This document shows positions 52,513 to 61,621 of a stretch of DNA of 64,000 nt, in pieces. Position numbers and translations under genes: made by a program. Source of the DNA: Bradyrhizobium barranii subsp. barranii (GTDB taxonomy: Bacteria > Pseudomonadota > Alphaproteobacteria > Rhizobiales > Xanthobacteraceae); NCBI RefSeq assembly GCF_017565645.3, contig NZ_CP086136.1, forward strand, positions 9,407,501 through 9,471,500, read 5' to 3'. Every line of letters begins with the position of its first letter. The first letter of the stretch is position 1. A model generated the notes under the pieces. The model was not told where the DNA came from, did not search any database, and saw nothing but the letters and a program-made list of their open reading frames with translations.

Positions 52513-53584
52513 ATGCCGTGGACAACGCCGACGCTCAGAGACGTGCGCCGCCTGACGCGCGACTACGTCGCGTCGCAGCTTGGCGCGCAAAGCCTGATCC
52601 CGAACTCCGTGCTGCGGATCATGAGCGACGCCAAGGCGGGCCTCGCCCATCTGGTGCTGCTCTATATCGATTGGCTGTCCAAGCAATTGCTGCCAGACAC
52701 CGCCGAGACCGAATGGCTCGATCGGCACGGCCAGATTTGGCTGACCAACGCCGACGGCTCGAAAGGGCCGCAAGGCGGCGTCCTATGCGCAGGGCACCGT
52801 CACGCTGACCGGCACGCAAGGCATCATCGTGCCGACCGCAACCGGGCTCACGAGCGCGGCGGGCATCGCCTACGAGACCACCGAGGAAATCACGATCGGG
52901 ACCGGCCCGACGCCCGTTGGCGCCATGGCGCTGACCGCTGGCGCGGTCGGCAACATCGACGAGGGCGAGACCGTCTCGGTCGCGGACGCGATCCTGGGCG
53001 TCGATGGCATCGCCACGGTCGTCTCGATGACCGGCGGCGTTGACGAGGAAACCGACGATCAGTTGCGCGCCCGCATCCTGTTCCGCATCCAGCGCCCGCC
53101 GATGGGCGGCGATGCGGACGATTATGTCCTATGGGCGCTCGCTGTCCCTGGCGTGACCAGAGCATGGTGCGCGGCCGAGATGGGCCCCGGCACCGTCACC
53201 GTGCGGTTCATGATGGACGATCTGCGCGCCGACAATCGCGGCCTCCCGACGCCCGATGATGTCCTCGTGGTGCGCAACTATCTCGACACAAAGCGGCCCG
53301 TCGCAGTCAAGGATATGTTCGTCGAGGCCCCGGTCCCGCTGTACTACGACCTGACCATTTCCGCGCTCGATGACGATGACGAGGCGACCCGCGCCGCGAT
53401 CGAGGCGTCGATCGAGGACATGGAGATGCGCCGGTCGAAGCCCGGGCAGACCATGTATCGGTCGTGGGTCGATGAGGCGATCAGCACCGCCGTCGGCGAG
53501 GATCATCACGAGCTAGACTTCGTCACCACGCCGATGCCGGAGCCCGGCTACATGCCGTTCGTCGGGACCATCCTGTACTCTTAG
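52513..53584 (+). pseudogene. Baseplate J/gp47 protein gene with a +1 frameshift
   Basis: The first 84 residues (MPWTTPTLRDVRRLTRDYVA, TAETEWLDRHGQIWLTNADG) and the part from 52763 onward (GRKAASYAQGTVTLTGTQGI, GVDEETDDQLRARILFRIQR, ...MPEPGYMPFVGTILYS) together make a standard gp47 of about 357 residues. They are in different frames; one extra A in the run at 52762-52764 (TCGAAAGGGCCG) explains it. An ATG-like reinitiation could only give a C-terminal fragment. Confidence 0.8.
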
Positions 53585-54022
53585 ATGGCGAGCAAAGAAT
53601 ATCACAGGGTCTGGCGCGAGAAGAACCGGGGAAAGACGCGGGCCGCCGACAAGAAAAGCTATGCCAAACATGCAGAAAAGCGCCGCGCGAAATCGGCGAA
53701 CTGGCGATCCGATAACCCGGAGAAGTTGACAGAATATCTAAAGCGTCAAGCGACAAGAGCGAAGCAGCGCGCGGCGATGCGGCGCTATGAAGCCAAGCGA
53801 CTTGGCTATGCTGAATGCACCGAATATCCGCCGCCGCCATCCGACAATAAGTGCGCGATCTGCCATCTCGAGGCGGGGCGGCTATGCCTCGACCACGATC
53901 ATGAGACCGGAAAGTTTCGTGGGTATCTCTGCCACAACTGCAATATGGGGTTAGGGAAGTTGGGCGATTGCATCGGGACAATCCGGCGCGTTCTGGCCTA
54001 TCTGGAAAAGGCCGATGCCTGA
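53585..54022 (+). CDS. Endonuclease VII-type HNH nuclease inserted among baseplate genes
   Basis: A 145-residue basic protein. The first 85 residues are Lys/Arg-rich. The C-terminal half holds CAICHLEAGRLCLDHDHETG and KFRGYLCHNCNMGLGKLGDC, the zinc and catalytic core of recombination endonuclease VII. It separates gp47 from gp48 with no gap, like a free-standing homing nuclease; alternatively it could process branched DNA before packaging. Confidence 0.85.
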   Translation: MASKEYHRVWREKNRGKTRAADKKSYAKHAEKRRAKSANWRSDNPEKLTEYLKRQATRAKQRAAMRRYEAKRLGYAECTEYPPPPSDNKCAICHLEAGRLCLDHDHETGKFRGYLCHNCNMGLGKLGDCIGTIRRVLAYLEKADA

Positions 54023-54794
54023 CCGCCATGTGACCCGCAGCGGCGACGACTACGCCGAAGCGCTCTCGCAATTGCTGCCGCAAGGGCAAGCGTGGCCCCG
54101 GGACGAAGGCAGCACCTTGATGAAAGTGGTGCGCGGCCTCTCGCAGATTTGGGGCGTGGTCGAGGCGAGCGCGTCGAAGCTTCTGGAAGTCGAGAGCGAT
54201 CCGCGCATCACCCTCGATCTGCTGCCCGATTGGGAGCGCAATTGGGGCCTGCCTGATCCCTGCTACAAAGAACTGCTCACCATCGGCGACCGGCAAAAGG
54301 CGCTGGTGCAGCGGATGACGATCGAGGGCGCGCAATCGCGCGAGTTCTTCATTTCGGTCGCGTCGTACATCGGCTATACGATCACGATCCACGAATATCG
54401 CCCGTTCATGGTCGGCGTCGATCGATGCGGCGACAATCGCGTGTACGGCGACGGCAGCTTGCCGATGTACAGCGAGACATTCGTTCTCGGCGAAATCCCG
54501 GTCGATAATCCGCGCGGCGTGCCGGTCGCACTCGGCGAATTGTCCGAGTGGCCGAACTTCGGGCTCGGGCCCGATGCCAACCGCCACTATTGGACCGTGC
54601 ACGTCGATCAAGCGCGCTTGACGTGGTTTCGCTGCGGTGGCGGCGGCGGGCAAACCGGCGTCGATCCGCATTTGCGCATCGGTCTCGCGACCGATCTCGA
54701 ATGCCTGCTCAATCGCTGGAAGCCAGCGCATACGCAAATCATCTTCGACTACTCCGGGCTGACGAACGGCGGCTCGATGGCGGGCACTCCGTAG
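54015..54794 (+). CDS. Baseplate wedge protein, Mu gp48/YmfQ family
   Basis: A 259-residue protein: YAEALSQLLPQGQAWPRDEG, LLEVESDPRITLDLLPDWER, NWGLPDPCYKELLTIGDRQK. These are the conserved gp48 (DUF2313) blocks. It overlaps the nuclease gene by 8 bp. Confidence 0.9.
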   Translation: MPDRHVTRSGDDYAEALSQLLPQGQAWPRDEGSTLMKVVRGLSQIWGVVEASASKLLEVESDPRITLDLLPDWERNWGLPDPCYKELLTIGDRQKALVQRMTIEGAQSREFFISVASYIGYTITIHEYRPFMVGVDRCGDNRVYGDGSLPMYSETFVLGEIPVDNPRGVPVALGELSEWPNFGLGPDANRHYWTVHVDQARLTWFRCGGGGGQTGVDPHLRIGLATDLECLLNRWKPAHTQIIFDYSGLTNGGSMAGTP

Positions 54795-54866
54795 CGCCTG
54801 CGCTCACCGAAATTTCGATCTGGTTGATCGGCGTCCGCCAGGGCGCCGCGAGAGGGACCGTGCGCG

Positions 54867-56207
54867 ATGAAATATCATCAGCCCTATGGCATCACCGACC
54901 CGAACGGCTCGTATGTCAACGGCGATCCGTCTGTCGGTCGAGCGGGTAGCATCCCGCCTGCTGAGAGCATCGAATATCCGCAACGCGAGATCGTGTACCT
55001 GATCTCCGACGCTGGGCTCGCCGTGCCCGACGACGGCGACTTGCACCAGCTTGCGAAAGCGGTCCAGAGCCAATTGCTGATCTCGGACGACGATGCGGGC
55101 ACATCGAACGCCTATCAGGTGACGATGACGCCCGCGCCGACCGCCTACTTCAAATACATGACGGTGGTTTGCAAGATCGGCAACACCAACACGGGCGCGT
55201 CGGTCCTCAACGTAAACGCGATGGGACCGAAGCCGATCCGGCATCCCGCCGACAACAGCGAGCTGTCGGCGGGCGAGCTGAAGCAGGGTGCCATCGCGTG
55301 CTTCATCTATGACGGCGTCTACTTCCATCTGGTCTGGTCGTCTGGCGGCGCGGCGAGTGTGAGCGGCGGCACCATCTACCTGACGAAGCCGGTGGACTTC
55401 TACGTTGACGCCAACATCGGCAACGACACCTACGACGGTCTCTCGGCGGCGTTCACCACCGGTATCCATGGGCCGTTCAGGACGTTGCAGAAGGCGTCGA
55501 ACACCATCAACCCGTACAATCTGAATGGCTTCGATGTGCGCGTGCATGTCGCCGATGGCAACTACGGTGCGTTCAGACTGCCGTCGCCAAGCGGCACGGG
55601 TACGGTGTCGTGGTTGGGGAACAATCCAAGTCCCGCGAACTGTCTGGTCTATACCGACAACTACACGGCGGTGTCTGGCTCGCAGATCGGCAACCAGATC
55701 ATGCAGGGCTTCAAGCTGAAGTCGTCGGGCGTGTGGACGGTCAACAACGATCCGCTGTGCTGCCTCTATCTGTCTGGCAATATGTCAACGCTGTCGTTCG
55801 GCAACATGGAGTTTGGCGGCTCGCCGGGCGCAATGGTGTCGGTCGGTCGTTCGGCGGCGCTCTACTTCGGCGCTCCCGCGCAATACATCGTCTCGGGGAG
55901 TTCGCCGGGCAATCCAGAATGGATTGGCGCTTTCGTTTACGCCTTCCAAGGCGGGCAGATCGGCAACAACACGCTCAACCCGCCGACGATCACGGTCACC
56001 GCCGCAATTAGCTTGCAGCAGGGCTGGATCGTGTCTTGGGGCAGCTCGATGGCGCAGCAGTATGCGACCTTCGCTAATCCCGGCAACGTCACCGGCAGGA
56101 AGTTCTACTCATCGCTGAACGGTGTCATCAGCTCATCGGGCAGCGGCATCAACTACTATCCCGGCAGTGTCGCCGGACTGACGGACACAGGAGGTCAATA
56201 TGCCTAA
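54867..56207 (+). CDS. Tail fibre or tailspike protein with beta-helix-like region
   Basis: A 446-residue protein. The N-terminal 170 residues are an attachment domain (HQPYGITDPNGSYVNGDPSV; SVLNVNAMGPKPIRHPADNS). From about residue 170 FYVDANIGNDTYDG and GPFRTLQKASNTIN begin a right-handed beta-helix of the type found in tailspikes that bind or cut surface polysaccharide. No catalytic residues were assigned. Confidence 0.75.
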   Translation: MKYHQPYGITDPNGSYVNGDPSVGRAGSIPPAESIEYPQREIVYLISDAGLAVPDDGDLHQLAKAVQSQLLISDDDAGTSNAYQVTMTPAPTAYFKYMTVVCKIGNTNTGASVLNVNAMGPKPIRHPADNSELSAGELKQGAIACFIYDGVYFHLVWSSGGAASVSGGTIYLTKPVDFYVDANIGNDTYDGLSAAFTTGIHGPFRTLQKASNTINPYNLNGFDVRVHVADGNYGAFRLPSPSGTGTVSWLGNNPSPANCLVYTDNYTAVSGSQIGNQIMQGFKLKSSGVWTVNNDPLCCLYLSGNMSTLSFGNMEFGGSPGAMVSVGRSAALYFGAPAQYIVSGSSPGNPEWIGAFVYAFQGGQIGNNTLNPPTITVTAAISLQQGWIVSWGSSMAQQYATFANPGNVTGRKFYSSLNGVISSSGSGINYYPGSVAGLTDTGGQYA

Positions 56208-56476
56208 CGAAGTAAGCACTCCGGTCGATTTGCCGCCGTTCGATTTTCAGCTTCGTGGCCCGGTCTACAATCCGCTCGATTGGTATTGGGTCATGGATGA
56301 TGGCCGCATCTACAGCAGCGCGCTGCGAAGCCATGATTTCTGCCGACGATCAACAGTATCTGATCTGGAGGGAAGGCCGCGCTCCAACCAACTGGCCGCG
56401 CGACGCTGACGGCAAGCAGACCGTCGAGGCGCTGCGGGAGGTCGTGGCTGCATTCGTGAAACAGGTGCCGGAATGA
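56200..56476 (+). pseudogene. Small fibre-associated gene with a +1 frameshift
   Basis: Residues 1-43 (DLPPFDFQLRGPVYNPLDWY, WVMDDGRIYSSAL) and, one base later, AMISADDQQYLIWREGRAPT, NWPRDADGKQTVEALREVVA, form one protein of about 91 residues. One extra A at 56328-56329 breaks the frame. Similar short proteins with YNPTDWYW motifs accompany fibre genes in Bradyrhizobium phages (recalled). The 5' end overlaps the fibre gene by 8 bp. Confidence 0.7.
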
Positions 56477-56859
56477 CCGTCGTCAACATCACCGTCGATA
56501 ATGACGCGGACTTCTACCGCGTGTTCAAGTATCAGACCATCAGCGGTCAGCCCATCGACATGACGGGATGCTCGATGTGGATGATGCTGCGTCGTCACGC
56601 GAAGGACGAAGCGGCGGTGATGCGCTTGTCAACAGACACTGGCGAGATTGTGCTGGTCGATGCCGTCAATGGGCTGTTCTCGGTGCGCATCGCGCAAGCC
56701 GATCTGGAGCGGCTGGGGCTTGGCGACTTCGATCAGTCGATGATAGCCAGCATCCAGAACTACAAGCGCAGCATCTGGAGCGGCCTGTTCACCAACAATC
56801 CCGGCCCATCACGCGGCACGTTCGTCGCGCCTCCTCCAAGCAACGGTGCAACGCGATGA
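56473..56859 (+). CDS. Beta-rich virion accessory protein
   Basis: A 128-residue protein: MTVVNITVDNDADFYRVFKY, GQPIDMTGCSMWMMLRRHAK. The strand pattern resembles baseplate or fibre-associated jelly-roll or Ig-like proteins. It is coupled to the collagen-like fibre gene (ATGA). Confidence 0.6.
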   Translation: MTVVNITVDNDADFYRVFKYQTISGQPIDMTGCSMWMMLRRHAKDEAAVMRLSTDTGEIVLVDAVNGLFSVRIAQADLERLGLGDFDQSMIASIQNYKRSIWSGLFTNNPGPSRGTFVAPPPSNGATR

Positions 56860-57938
56860 GCGTGAAAGTCGAGGTCATTACCGCGACCGACACCGCCTTC
56901 GCCGATGGGCAGACGCCGATCGTCGTGCTGGCTGACGATGATGTTGAAACCATTTCGGTTGGCGAGGTCGGTCCTCCCGGTCCTCCCGGCCAGCCCGGCC
57001 CTCCCGGCATCCCCGGAAAGACCATCCTCTATGCCGCGCGCGATCCAACACCTGCGGACGGCAACAACGGCGACAGTTGGATCAACACGGCGACGAATTT
57101 TATGTTCGGGCCGAAGTTTGAACATTCATGGCCTGCTGGCATTTCGCTGGTTGGCCCGCAGGGCATCCCCGGCAATACCGTCCTGTACGGCGCGGCTGAT
57201 CCGGTCGCTGCGACCGGCGTGGACGGCAACTTCTACATCAACACGACGACGCATTTCATATTCGGGCCGAAGGCGGCTGGCGCGTGGCCCGCAGGCACGT
57301 CGATGATCGGGCCGCAGGGTCCGCAAGGCATCCAAGGCATCCAAGGCCCTCCGGGTGCGGTGCCGGAAGCTCCGTCCGATGGCAAAATCTACGGCAGGCA
57401 AAACGCTGCGTGGGCCGATACAGGCGGCATCGGCTTCCCTTCCGGCACAACGATGGTGTTCTATCAAGCCGCAGCACCGACAGGCTGGACGAAGCTCACA
57501 ACTCAAAACGACAAGGCGCTGCGTGTCGTCTCTGGCAACGGCGGCGTCGCGGGCGGTACCAATCCGTTCTCGACCGTGATGGCGCAGACGGCGGTCGGCA
57601 ATCACACGCTGACGCTGGCAGAGACACCCGCTGGCATCACCTCAAATGGATCGGCCAACATGACGGTCTATCCCGGCGGCAGCAGCAACTTCAATATGGC
57701 CGTCCTCAGCGGCAACACTTGGTATCAACTGGGCATCTTGTCGTCTGCGACCGCTACTGTACCGCCCGGCTACAATATTGCCTACACGCCAGCAACCACC
57801 GCGCCTACCGGCCTCAACTATTCGCAGGGCAGCAATAGCGTCCCCTCGACCAGCACGAACACGGGCGGCGGCGCGCACAATCACCCGATCACGATGGCGA
57901 TCCAGTACATCGATGTCATTCTCGCAAGTAAAAACTGA
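56856..57938 (+). CDS. Collagen-like tail fibre with C-terminal collar domain
   Basis: A 360-residue protein. Two Gly-X-Y collagen blocks are visible (GPPGPPGQPGPPGIPG near residue 37 and GPQGPQGIQGIQGPPG near 152), which form a trimeric triple helix. From residue 190 the tail-collar type domain (GFPSGTTMVFYQAAAPTGWT, ...GGGAHNHPITMAIQYIDVIL) ends in the conserved HNH-containing strand of short fibres. A receptor-binding fibre is likely. Confidence 0.85.
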   Translation: MSVKVEVITATDTAFADGQTPIVVLADDDVETISVGEVGPPGPPGQPGPPGIPGKTILYAARDPTPADGNNGDSWINTATNFMFGPKFEHSWPAGISLVGPQGIPGNTVLYGAADPVAATGVDGNFYINTTTHFIFGPKAAGAWPAGTSMIGPQGPQGIQGIQGPPGAVPEAPSDGKIYGRQNAAWADTGGIGFPSGTTMVFYQAAAPTGWTKLTTQNDKALRVVSGNGGVAGGTNPFSTVMAQTAVGNHTLTLAETPAGITSNGSANMTVYPGGSSNFNMAVLSGNTWYQLGILSSATATVPPGYNIAYTPATTAPTGLNYSQGSNSVPSTSTNTGGGAHNHPITMAIQYIDVILASKN

Positions 57939-58258
57939 TGATCAAAATTCCGCACGCCGACGAAGGCGGCATCTGCCCGCTGCATCGAGAAGACATGAGC
58001 AAGGTCTGCCACAGGTGTCCGTGGTGGACGCTGGTGCGCGGCAAGAACCCGCAGAGCGAGGAGATGATTGACGACTGGCGTTGCGCGGTCGCATTGCTGC
58101 CGATGCTGCTGGTCGAGAACGCGCAGATGCAGCGACAGACCGGCGCGGCGATCGAGACGTTCCGCAACGACGTGGTGTCCGGCGTGGTACAGGCCGTGAG
58201 CCATGCCGCCGACAACGCAGGGAGATTGATCGATGCGCGCAACAATCGTCGTCAGTGA
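57938..58258 (+). CDS. Small phage protein with Cys/His cluster
   Basis: A 106-residue protein: EGGICPLHREDMSKVCHRCP (C..H....C..C, a likely zinc site), followed by a helical C-terminus. It overlaps the fibre stop (TGATG). Role unknown. Confidence 0.6.
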   Translation: MIKIPHADEGGICPLHREDMSKVCHRCPWWTLVRGKNPQSEEMIDDWRCAVALLPMLLVENAQMQRQTGAAIETFRNDVVSGVVQAVSHAADNAGRLIDARNNRRQ

Positions 58259-58523
58259 CAACATCGTCGTCGTGGACGGCGAGCCGATGAAGAGCGACCT
58301 TTCGGAGCTGGCGGCGCAGCAGGTCAGCGCCGTTCAATGGTACGACACCGAAGGCGAGGTCGAGTACGCACGCCACGTCAAGCCGAACGAGGCGATCACC
58401 GACTTCGCACCATTCCAAATCTATATCGACAACGCCGATCCGCTGGCGCCGCCGGAGCCGACCATCGTCCCGGCACTCGACGGCTTCAATCCAAAGACCA
58501 TCGCCACCATTCTCGGAGTTTGA
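58233..58523 (+). CDS. Small phage hypothetical protein
   Basis: A 96-residue beta-rich protein: MRATIVVSDNIVVVDGEPMK, VSAVQWYDTEGEVEYARHVK. The VQWYDxxGEVEYA pattern is frequent among rhizobial phage proteins next to fibres (recalled), with no known role. Confidence 0.6.
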   Translation: MRATIVVSDNIVVVDGEPMKSDLSELAAQQVSAVQWYDTEGEVEYARHVKPNEAITDFAPFQIYIDNADPLAPPEPTIVPALDGFNPKTIATILGV

Positions 58524-58525
58524 CC

Positions 58526-58852
58526 ATGTCCGCACTCGATCTGATTTCAACCGCATCCGATGAGACGTTCGCCGGTCGCGTCATGATGCTGATGTTCAAG
58601 GTTGGCCAGATGGTCGCCAGTGAAGCGCCAGATGCGCCAAACCATGCGGAGCGCGTTGCCTATGCGCAGCGCGTGATGCGCGGGCAGGAGCAGCCGCAGC
58701 TCGTGGCCGCACACGTCATCTCAAGCAACCCGACGATTGCGCAGACCATCGAAAGCGATCCGGCGGCGCTGGGCGCGAATGCGCCGGATGCCGACATCGA
58801 GTTCGCGTTGTCCTCGATCTGGACGGCGCGGTCGCTGGCGTTTGCGGAATGA
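58526..58852 (+). CDS. Small phage helical protein
   Basis: A 108-residue protein starting MSALDLISTASDETFAGRVM, mainly helical, ending FALSSIWTARSLAFAE. No family assigned. It overlaps the following membrane gene by 4 bp. Confidence 0.6.
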   Translation: MSALDLISTASDETFAGRVMMLMFKVGQMVASEAPDAPNHAERVAYAQRVMRGQEQPQLVAAHVISSNPTIAQTIESDPAALGANAPDADIEFALSSIWTARSLAFAE

Positions 58853-59028
58853 GAAAGGTCGCCGCCGATATCATCGAGGCGCTCCGGTCTCAACCGATGG
58901 CGCTCGCCGTCGTCGTGATCAATCTGCTGTTTCTGACCGGCTTCGCGTTCATGCTGCGCGAGATCGTGCAAGCCGTCGCAAGGAAGGACGCACTGCTCGC
59001 CGAGATCGCGAGCCATTGCATGAGATAA
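58849..59028 (+). CDS. Small membrane protein, possible holin
   Basis: A 59-residue frame with one strong membrane helix (MALAVVVINLLFLTGFAFML, residues 17-36) flanked by charged ends. It is the last gene of the virion operon, where holins often sit, and a terminator follows. A single segment allows a class III-type holin, but no lysin gene is adjacent, so this is tentative. Confidence 0.55.
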   Translation: MRKVAADIIEALRSQPMALAVVVINLLFLTGFAFMLREIVQAVARKDALLAEIASHCMR

Positions 59029-59052
59029 CCGCGCGCGCGATAGACCGAACCT

Positions 59053-59086
59053 CCCGGCCTCAGCCCCGCTTCGGCCGGGCTTTTTG
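59053..59086 (+). terminator. Terminator of the virion operon
   Basis: CCCGGCC (59053-59059) can pair with GGCCGGG (59073-59079), followed by CTTTTTG. It ends the rightward operon that starts at 37947. Confidence 0.75.
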
Positions 59087-59290
59087 CCTATTTCGTTATT
59101 TGTTCACTCCTCGACCGACTCCACACTAATGGTTAGTTAGAAACCGGCGGCGTCTTGTCCGCGCCCCACCGATGCGAGATGCGCTTGCGGATGGAATCGG
59201 CTACAAAAGGTTGATTGGCAGTCGAGCGCAACCTTGGGGAGATCTCCCTTGTCCCGCCAGCTCCGAGCAACGAAATTCCGCGCACTCTCA

Positions 59291-59479
59291 TTAAGCGATC
59301 CATTCTTTGACAGCCTGAAGGCCGGATAGCCTAAACCACGACTCGATCTCGGGATAGTCGCGAGAGAGCGGCAGAAGAAATGCTATGGCCGCACTTTCGG
59401 TTGCACTCAACGCTAGCGCATTCGTGGTTAGTGAGCACCAGGGCTGATGGGCCTGTCGAGCCGCCAACGCCGTGTTCAT
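59291..59479 (-). CDS. Small hypothetical protein coupled to a membrane-anchored protein
   Basis: A 62-residue frame starting MNTALAARQAHQPWCSLTTN. Its ATG overlaps the stop of the upstream 350-residue protein (ATGA), so it is probably translated with it. The end (LSRDYPEIESWFRLSGLQAV) faintly recalls an acetyltransferase fragment, but is too short to call. Confidence 0.45.
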   Translation of the reverse strand: MNTALAARQAHQPWCSLTTNALALSATESAAIAFLLPLSRDYPEIESWFRLSGLQAVKEWIA

Positions 59480-60528
59480 TTTCGATTTTCCTTGTCGGAG
59501 ACGACGTTGTTGATTGGGGATCCAAGCCATGAGTCTATTCGAGAAGCAGCGAGATTACCGAATACACCAAACACGAATGCTAGCAGCAAGTAAGTTAGCA
59601 CAATTTTGAGGCTGGAACGACGAATTCGAAGCTTTACAAAGGCAGAAAAGTCTCCAACTGGATTCGTATGATTCCGCCAATGATAGACCATCATGCTAAT
59701 TGGTAGTTTATCACCAATGTACTTTTCCCAAATTTGTCGTTCGAGTACTCGATTCTTGTGAGTCGCAATACTTGTTCCGGTGAGTTCGGCCGCAACGGGT
59801 ATAGCCGTTAGAAAGGCAATTCGAGTGAGAGGTACGGGGTGCTCGGGGACCGGCGTTCTCATGAGACTCTCGATTCGGTGAGGCAACGTTCTTGCTTCAT
59901 TCAGTCGAAAGTCAACACACTCGATCTCATCGAAACCGCTCTGAAAGAATCTGTCATGCGGAGATGTGACTTCCACAAAGGGACTTGGCTGCTTCTCAGG
60001 CAAAAATGCTCTGAGGCGGATATACGCAGGGCACCTTTCGGGGAGTTGGTGGCAGATTTCATCGATTGCTTGCCGGGTGACGGTAATCAGGGCGCCCCCG
60101 CCTTGGGGCTTTAGAGATATCTGACTTGCGTCGATCCTGTTGTCTTGTGTGGGAAAAAGATAAACACGGCAGAAGGGTTCACCGTCCTTCAATAGCTCAA
60201 CGCGAGCAGGACCAGGCGGTCCCGCCGAGTTGCACGTCAGTGCTTCGTTAAAGATTCCTTGCGCGATCTCGACGCTTTTGAAGTGGGGACCGCAATCTAG
60301 GAGGTCTCTATCGCTGAGCTCAAAGGGCAAAAAAATTCGAATGCTCTCGATTTTCTGCGGATTCGCAACGAGTGCGCCGACCTCAGCAAAGTCGCGAGAA
60401 GGGGTCGCAGAGCGGAAGAAGCCTCCTCTCTGAGCAACACGCCAGTAATTGAAGTGAATCTCCGCAGATGCGCCATCCTGCCCGGTTCGGTGAGTACACC
60501 AAGCCGCCATGCTACCTAGAGCCGCCAT
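59476..60528 (-). CDS. Membrane-anchored protein of unknown function (possible cargo or defence gene)
   Basis: A 350-residue protein that I do not recognise. A mixed alpha/beta body (IHFNYWRVAQRGGFFRSATP, IESIRIFLPFELSDRDLLDC, IFNEALTCN) is followed near residue 305 by a single membrane helix (IVLTYLLLAFVFGVFGNLAA) and a short charged tail, so the body is probably cytosolic and tail-anchored. GC content and codon use are visibly lower than in flanking phage genes, a sign of recent transfer. The position between the virion operon and the repressor end is typical for phage cargo genes. Confidence 0.65.
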   Translation of the reverse strand: MAALGSMAAWCTHRTGQDGASAEIHFNYWRVAQRGGFFRSATPSRDFAEVGALVANPQKIESIRIFLPFELSDRDLLDCGPHFKSVEIAQGIFNEALTCNSAGPPGPARVELLKDGEPFCRVYLFPTQDNRIDASQISLKPQGGGALITVTRQAIDEICHQLPERCPAYIRLRAFLPEKQPSPFVEVTSPHDRFFQSGFDEIECVDFRLNEARTLPHRIESLMRTPVPEHPVPLTRIAFLTAIPVAAELTGTSIATHKNRVLERQIWEKYIGDKLPISMMVYHWRNHTNPVGDFSAFVKLRIRRSSLKIVLTYLLLAFVFGVFGNLAASRIDSWLGSPINNVVSDKENRK

Positions 60529-60712
60529 CGGTAATGTCGCCCTAAATGTCCCGAATCGCTGCTATTCGAGATCGTATCAGCTTTTTCTGCAACGGAAACT
60601 CCTATCGACCTCAACGGTGACTTGGTTCACGCGTGAAAACCGGTAAAAACTGATCGCTTGGTGCCCGCAGGACAGCTTCGCGGAGTACGCACCGGAGTTC
60701 AACCTCCCAGAA

Positions 60713-60976
60713 TCAATGGGGAAGTGGTCCGGTTTGCGTTGCATGAGCGGCCCACTCTGCCCCGCGAAGGACCACGCTGAGTCGGGCGCCGCCGTTGCAG
60801 GCGCGGCATACGGCTGGCCAGCAGCCAACCGATTTGTTTGTCGGATCACTCCTCAGGAAGGCGGCATGCGTCGTGCCCGCCACCTCCGGGCTTTGCCTGG
60901 CGAGGATCGGCCTGCTCTGATCGACCAGCGCATCGCGCTCGCGCAAAGACGCTTGGAAATCGCAATCCTCAGTCAT
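60713..60976 (-). pseudogene. Possible truncated early gene
   Basis: A frame starting MTEDCDFQASLRERDALVDQ overlaps the stop of the upstream early gene, as the other genes in this operon do. After about 45 residues it turns into a stretch of low coding quality. It may be an early gene cut off when the cassette at 59,291-60,528 was acquired. The rest of 60,529-60,712 shows no gene. Confidence 0.3.
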
Positions 60977-61283
60977 CGGGCGTCCTCCCATGGCGGGCGA
61001 GCAATTCGGCGCGCCGCTGGATTCCCGGTCCCAGTTCGTTTTGGAAATTGCTGCTCAAGGTCGACGAGATTGCGAGCATGTCGGCAATCTGCTTGTGCGC
61101 AAGCGCAAGTTCGCCGACCAGTTCTTCGATCACCGCGCGCTGCACGCCGATGATGTCGGTGGCCTTGCGCGTCGCAATCTGCTGGCGGCGGAGCATCGCC
61201 TCGTTTGGATTTTTGCCAAAGGCGTATTGGTCGATGATCCGCGCCGCATCGGCAATGTGCCGCTCGTGGTCGTCCTCCGTCAT
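60969..61283 (-). CDS. Small helical early phage protein
   Basis: A 104-residue protein starting MTEDDHERHIADAARIIDQY, entirely helical, with LVGELALAHKQIADMLAISS. It overlaps the gene upstream by 4 bp. No family recognised. Confidence 0.6.
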   Translation of the reverse strand: MTEDDHERHIADAARIIDQYAFGKNPNEAMLRRQQIATRKATDIIGVQRAVIEELVGELALAHKQIADMLAISSTLSSNFQNELGPGIQRRAELLARHGRTPDD

Positions 61284-61621
61284 TTTCTCGCTTCCGCTTC
61301 TTCGGATCGCGCCGATCGGGCCACGTGCCGCACGAGCGCGACGGTGAGCCGATCGAAGCGTTCGAGCAGATCGGCGGCCTGCTGGCGGACCCGGCTTGCT
61401 TCCAGCGCGGTCTCGACGGTCGCCAGGCCGCCATGGATTTGCCAGCGCTGGCCCCTCCGCAGATCGCCAACGAGTGCCGCGACCGCATCCGAAGGGGGCA
61501 TGTCGAGCATAGCATTCCGCTCGCGCAACATGCCCGCGATCTCGATCCGCTCTCGCTCGGTCGGGTGCCAAACGAGGGAAAGATCGCCAATCCGTTTCGG
61601 CAGGTCCGCCTGATCGATCAT
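61280..61621 (-). CDS. Helical early phage protein
   Basis: A 113-residue protein starting MIDQADLPKRIGDLSLVWHP, with TERERIEIAGMLRERNAMLD and further charged helices. It overlaps both neighbours by 4 bp. Function unknown. Confidence 0.6.
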   Translation of the reverse strand: MIDQADLPKRIGDLSLVWHPTERERIEIAGMLRERNAMLDMPPSDAVAALVGDLRRGQRWQIHGGLATVETALEASRVRQQAADLLERFDRLTVALVRHVARSARSEEAEARK

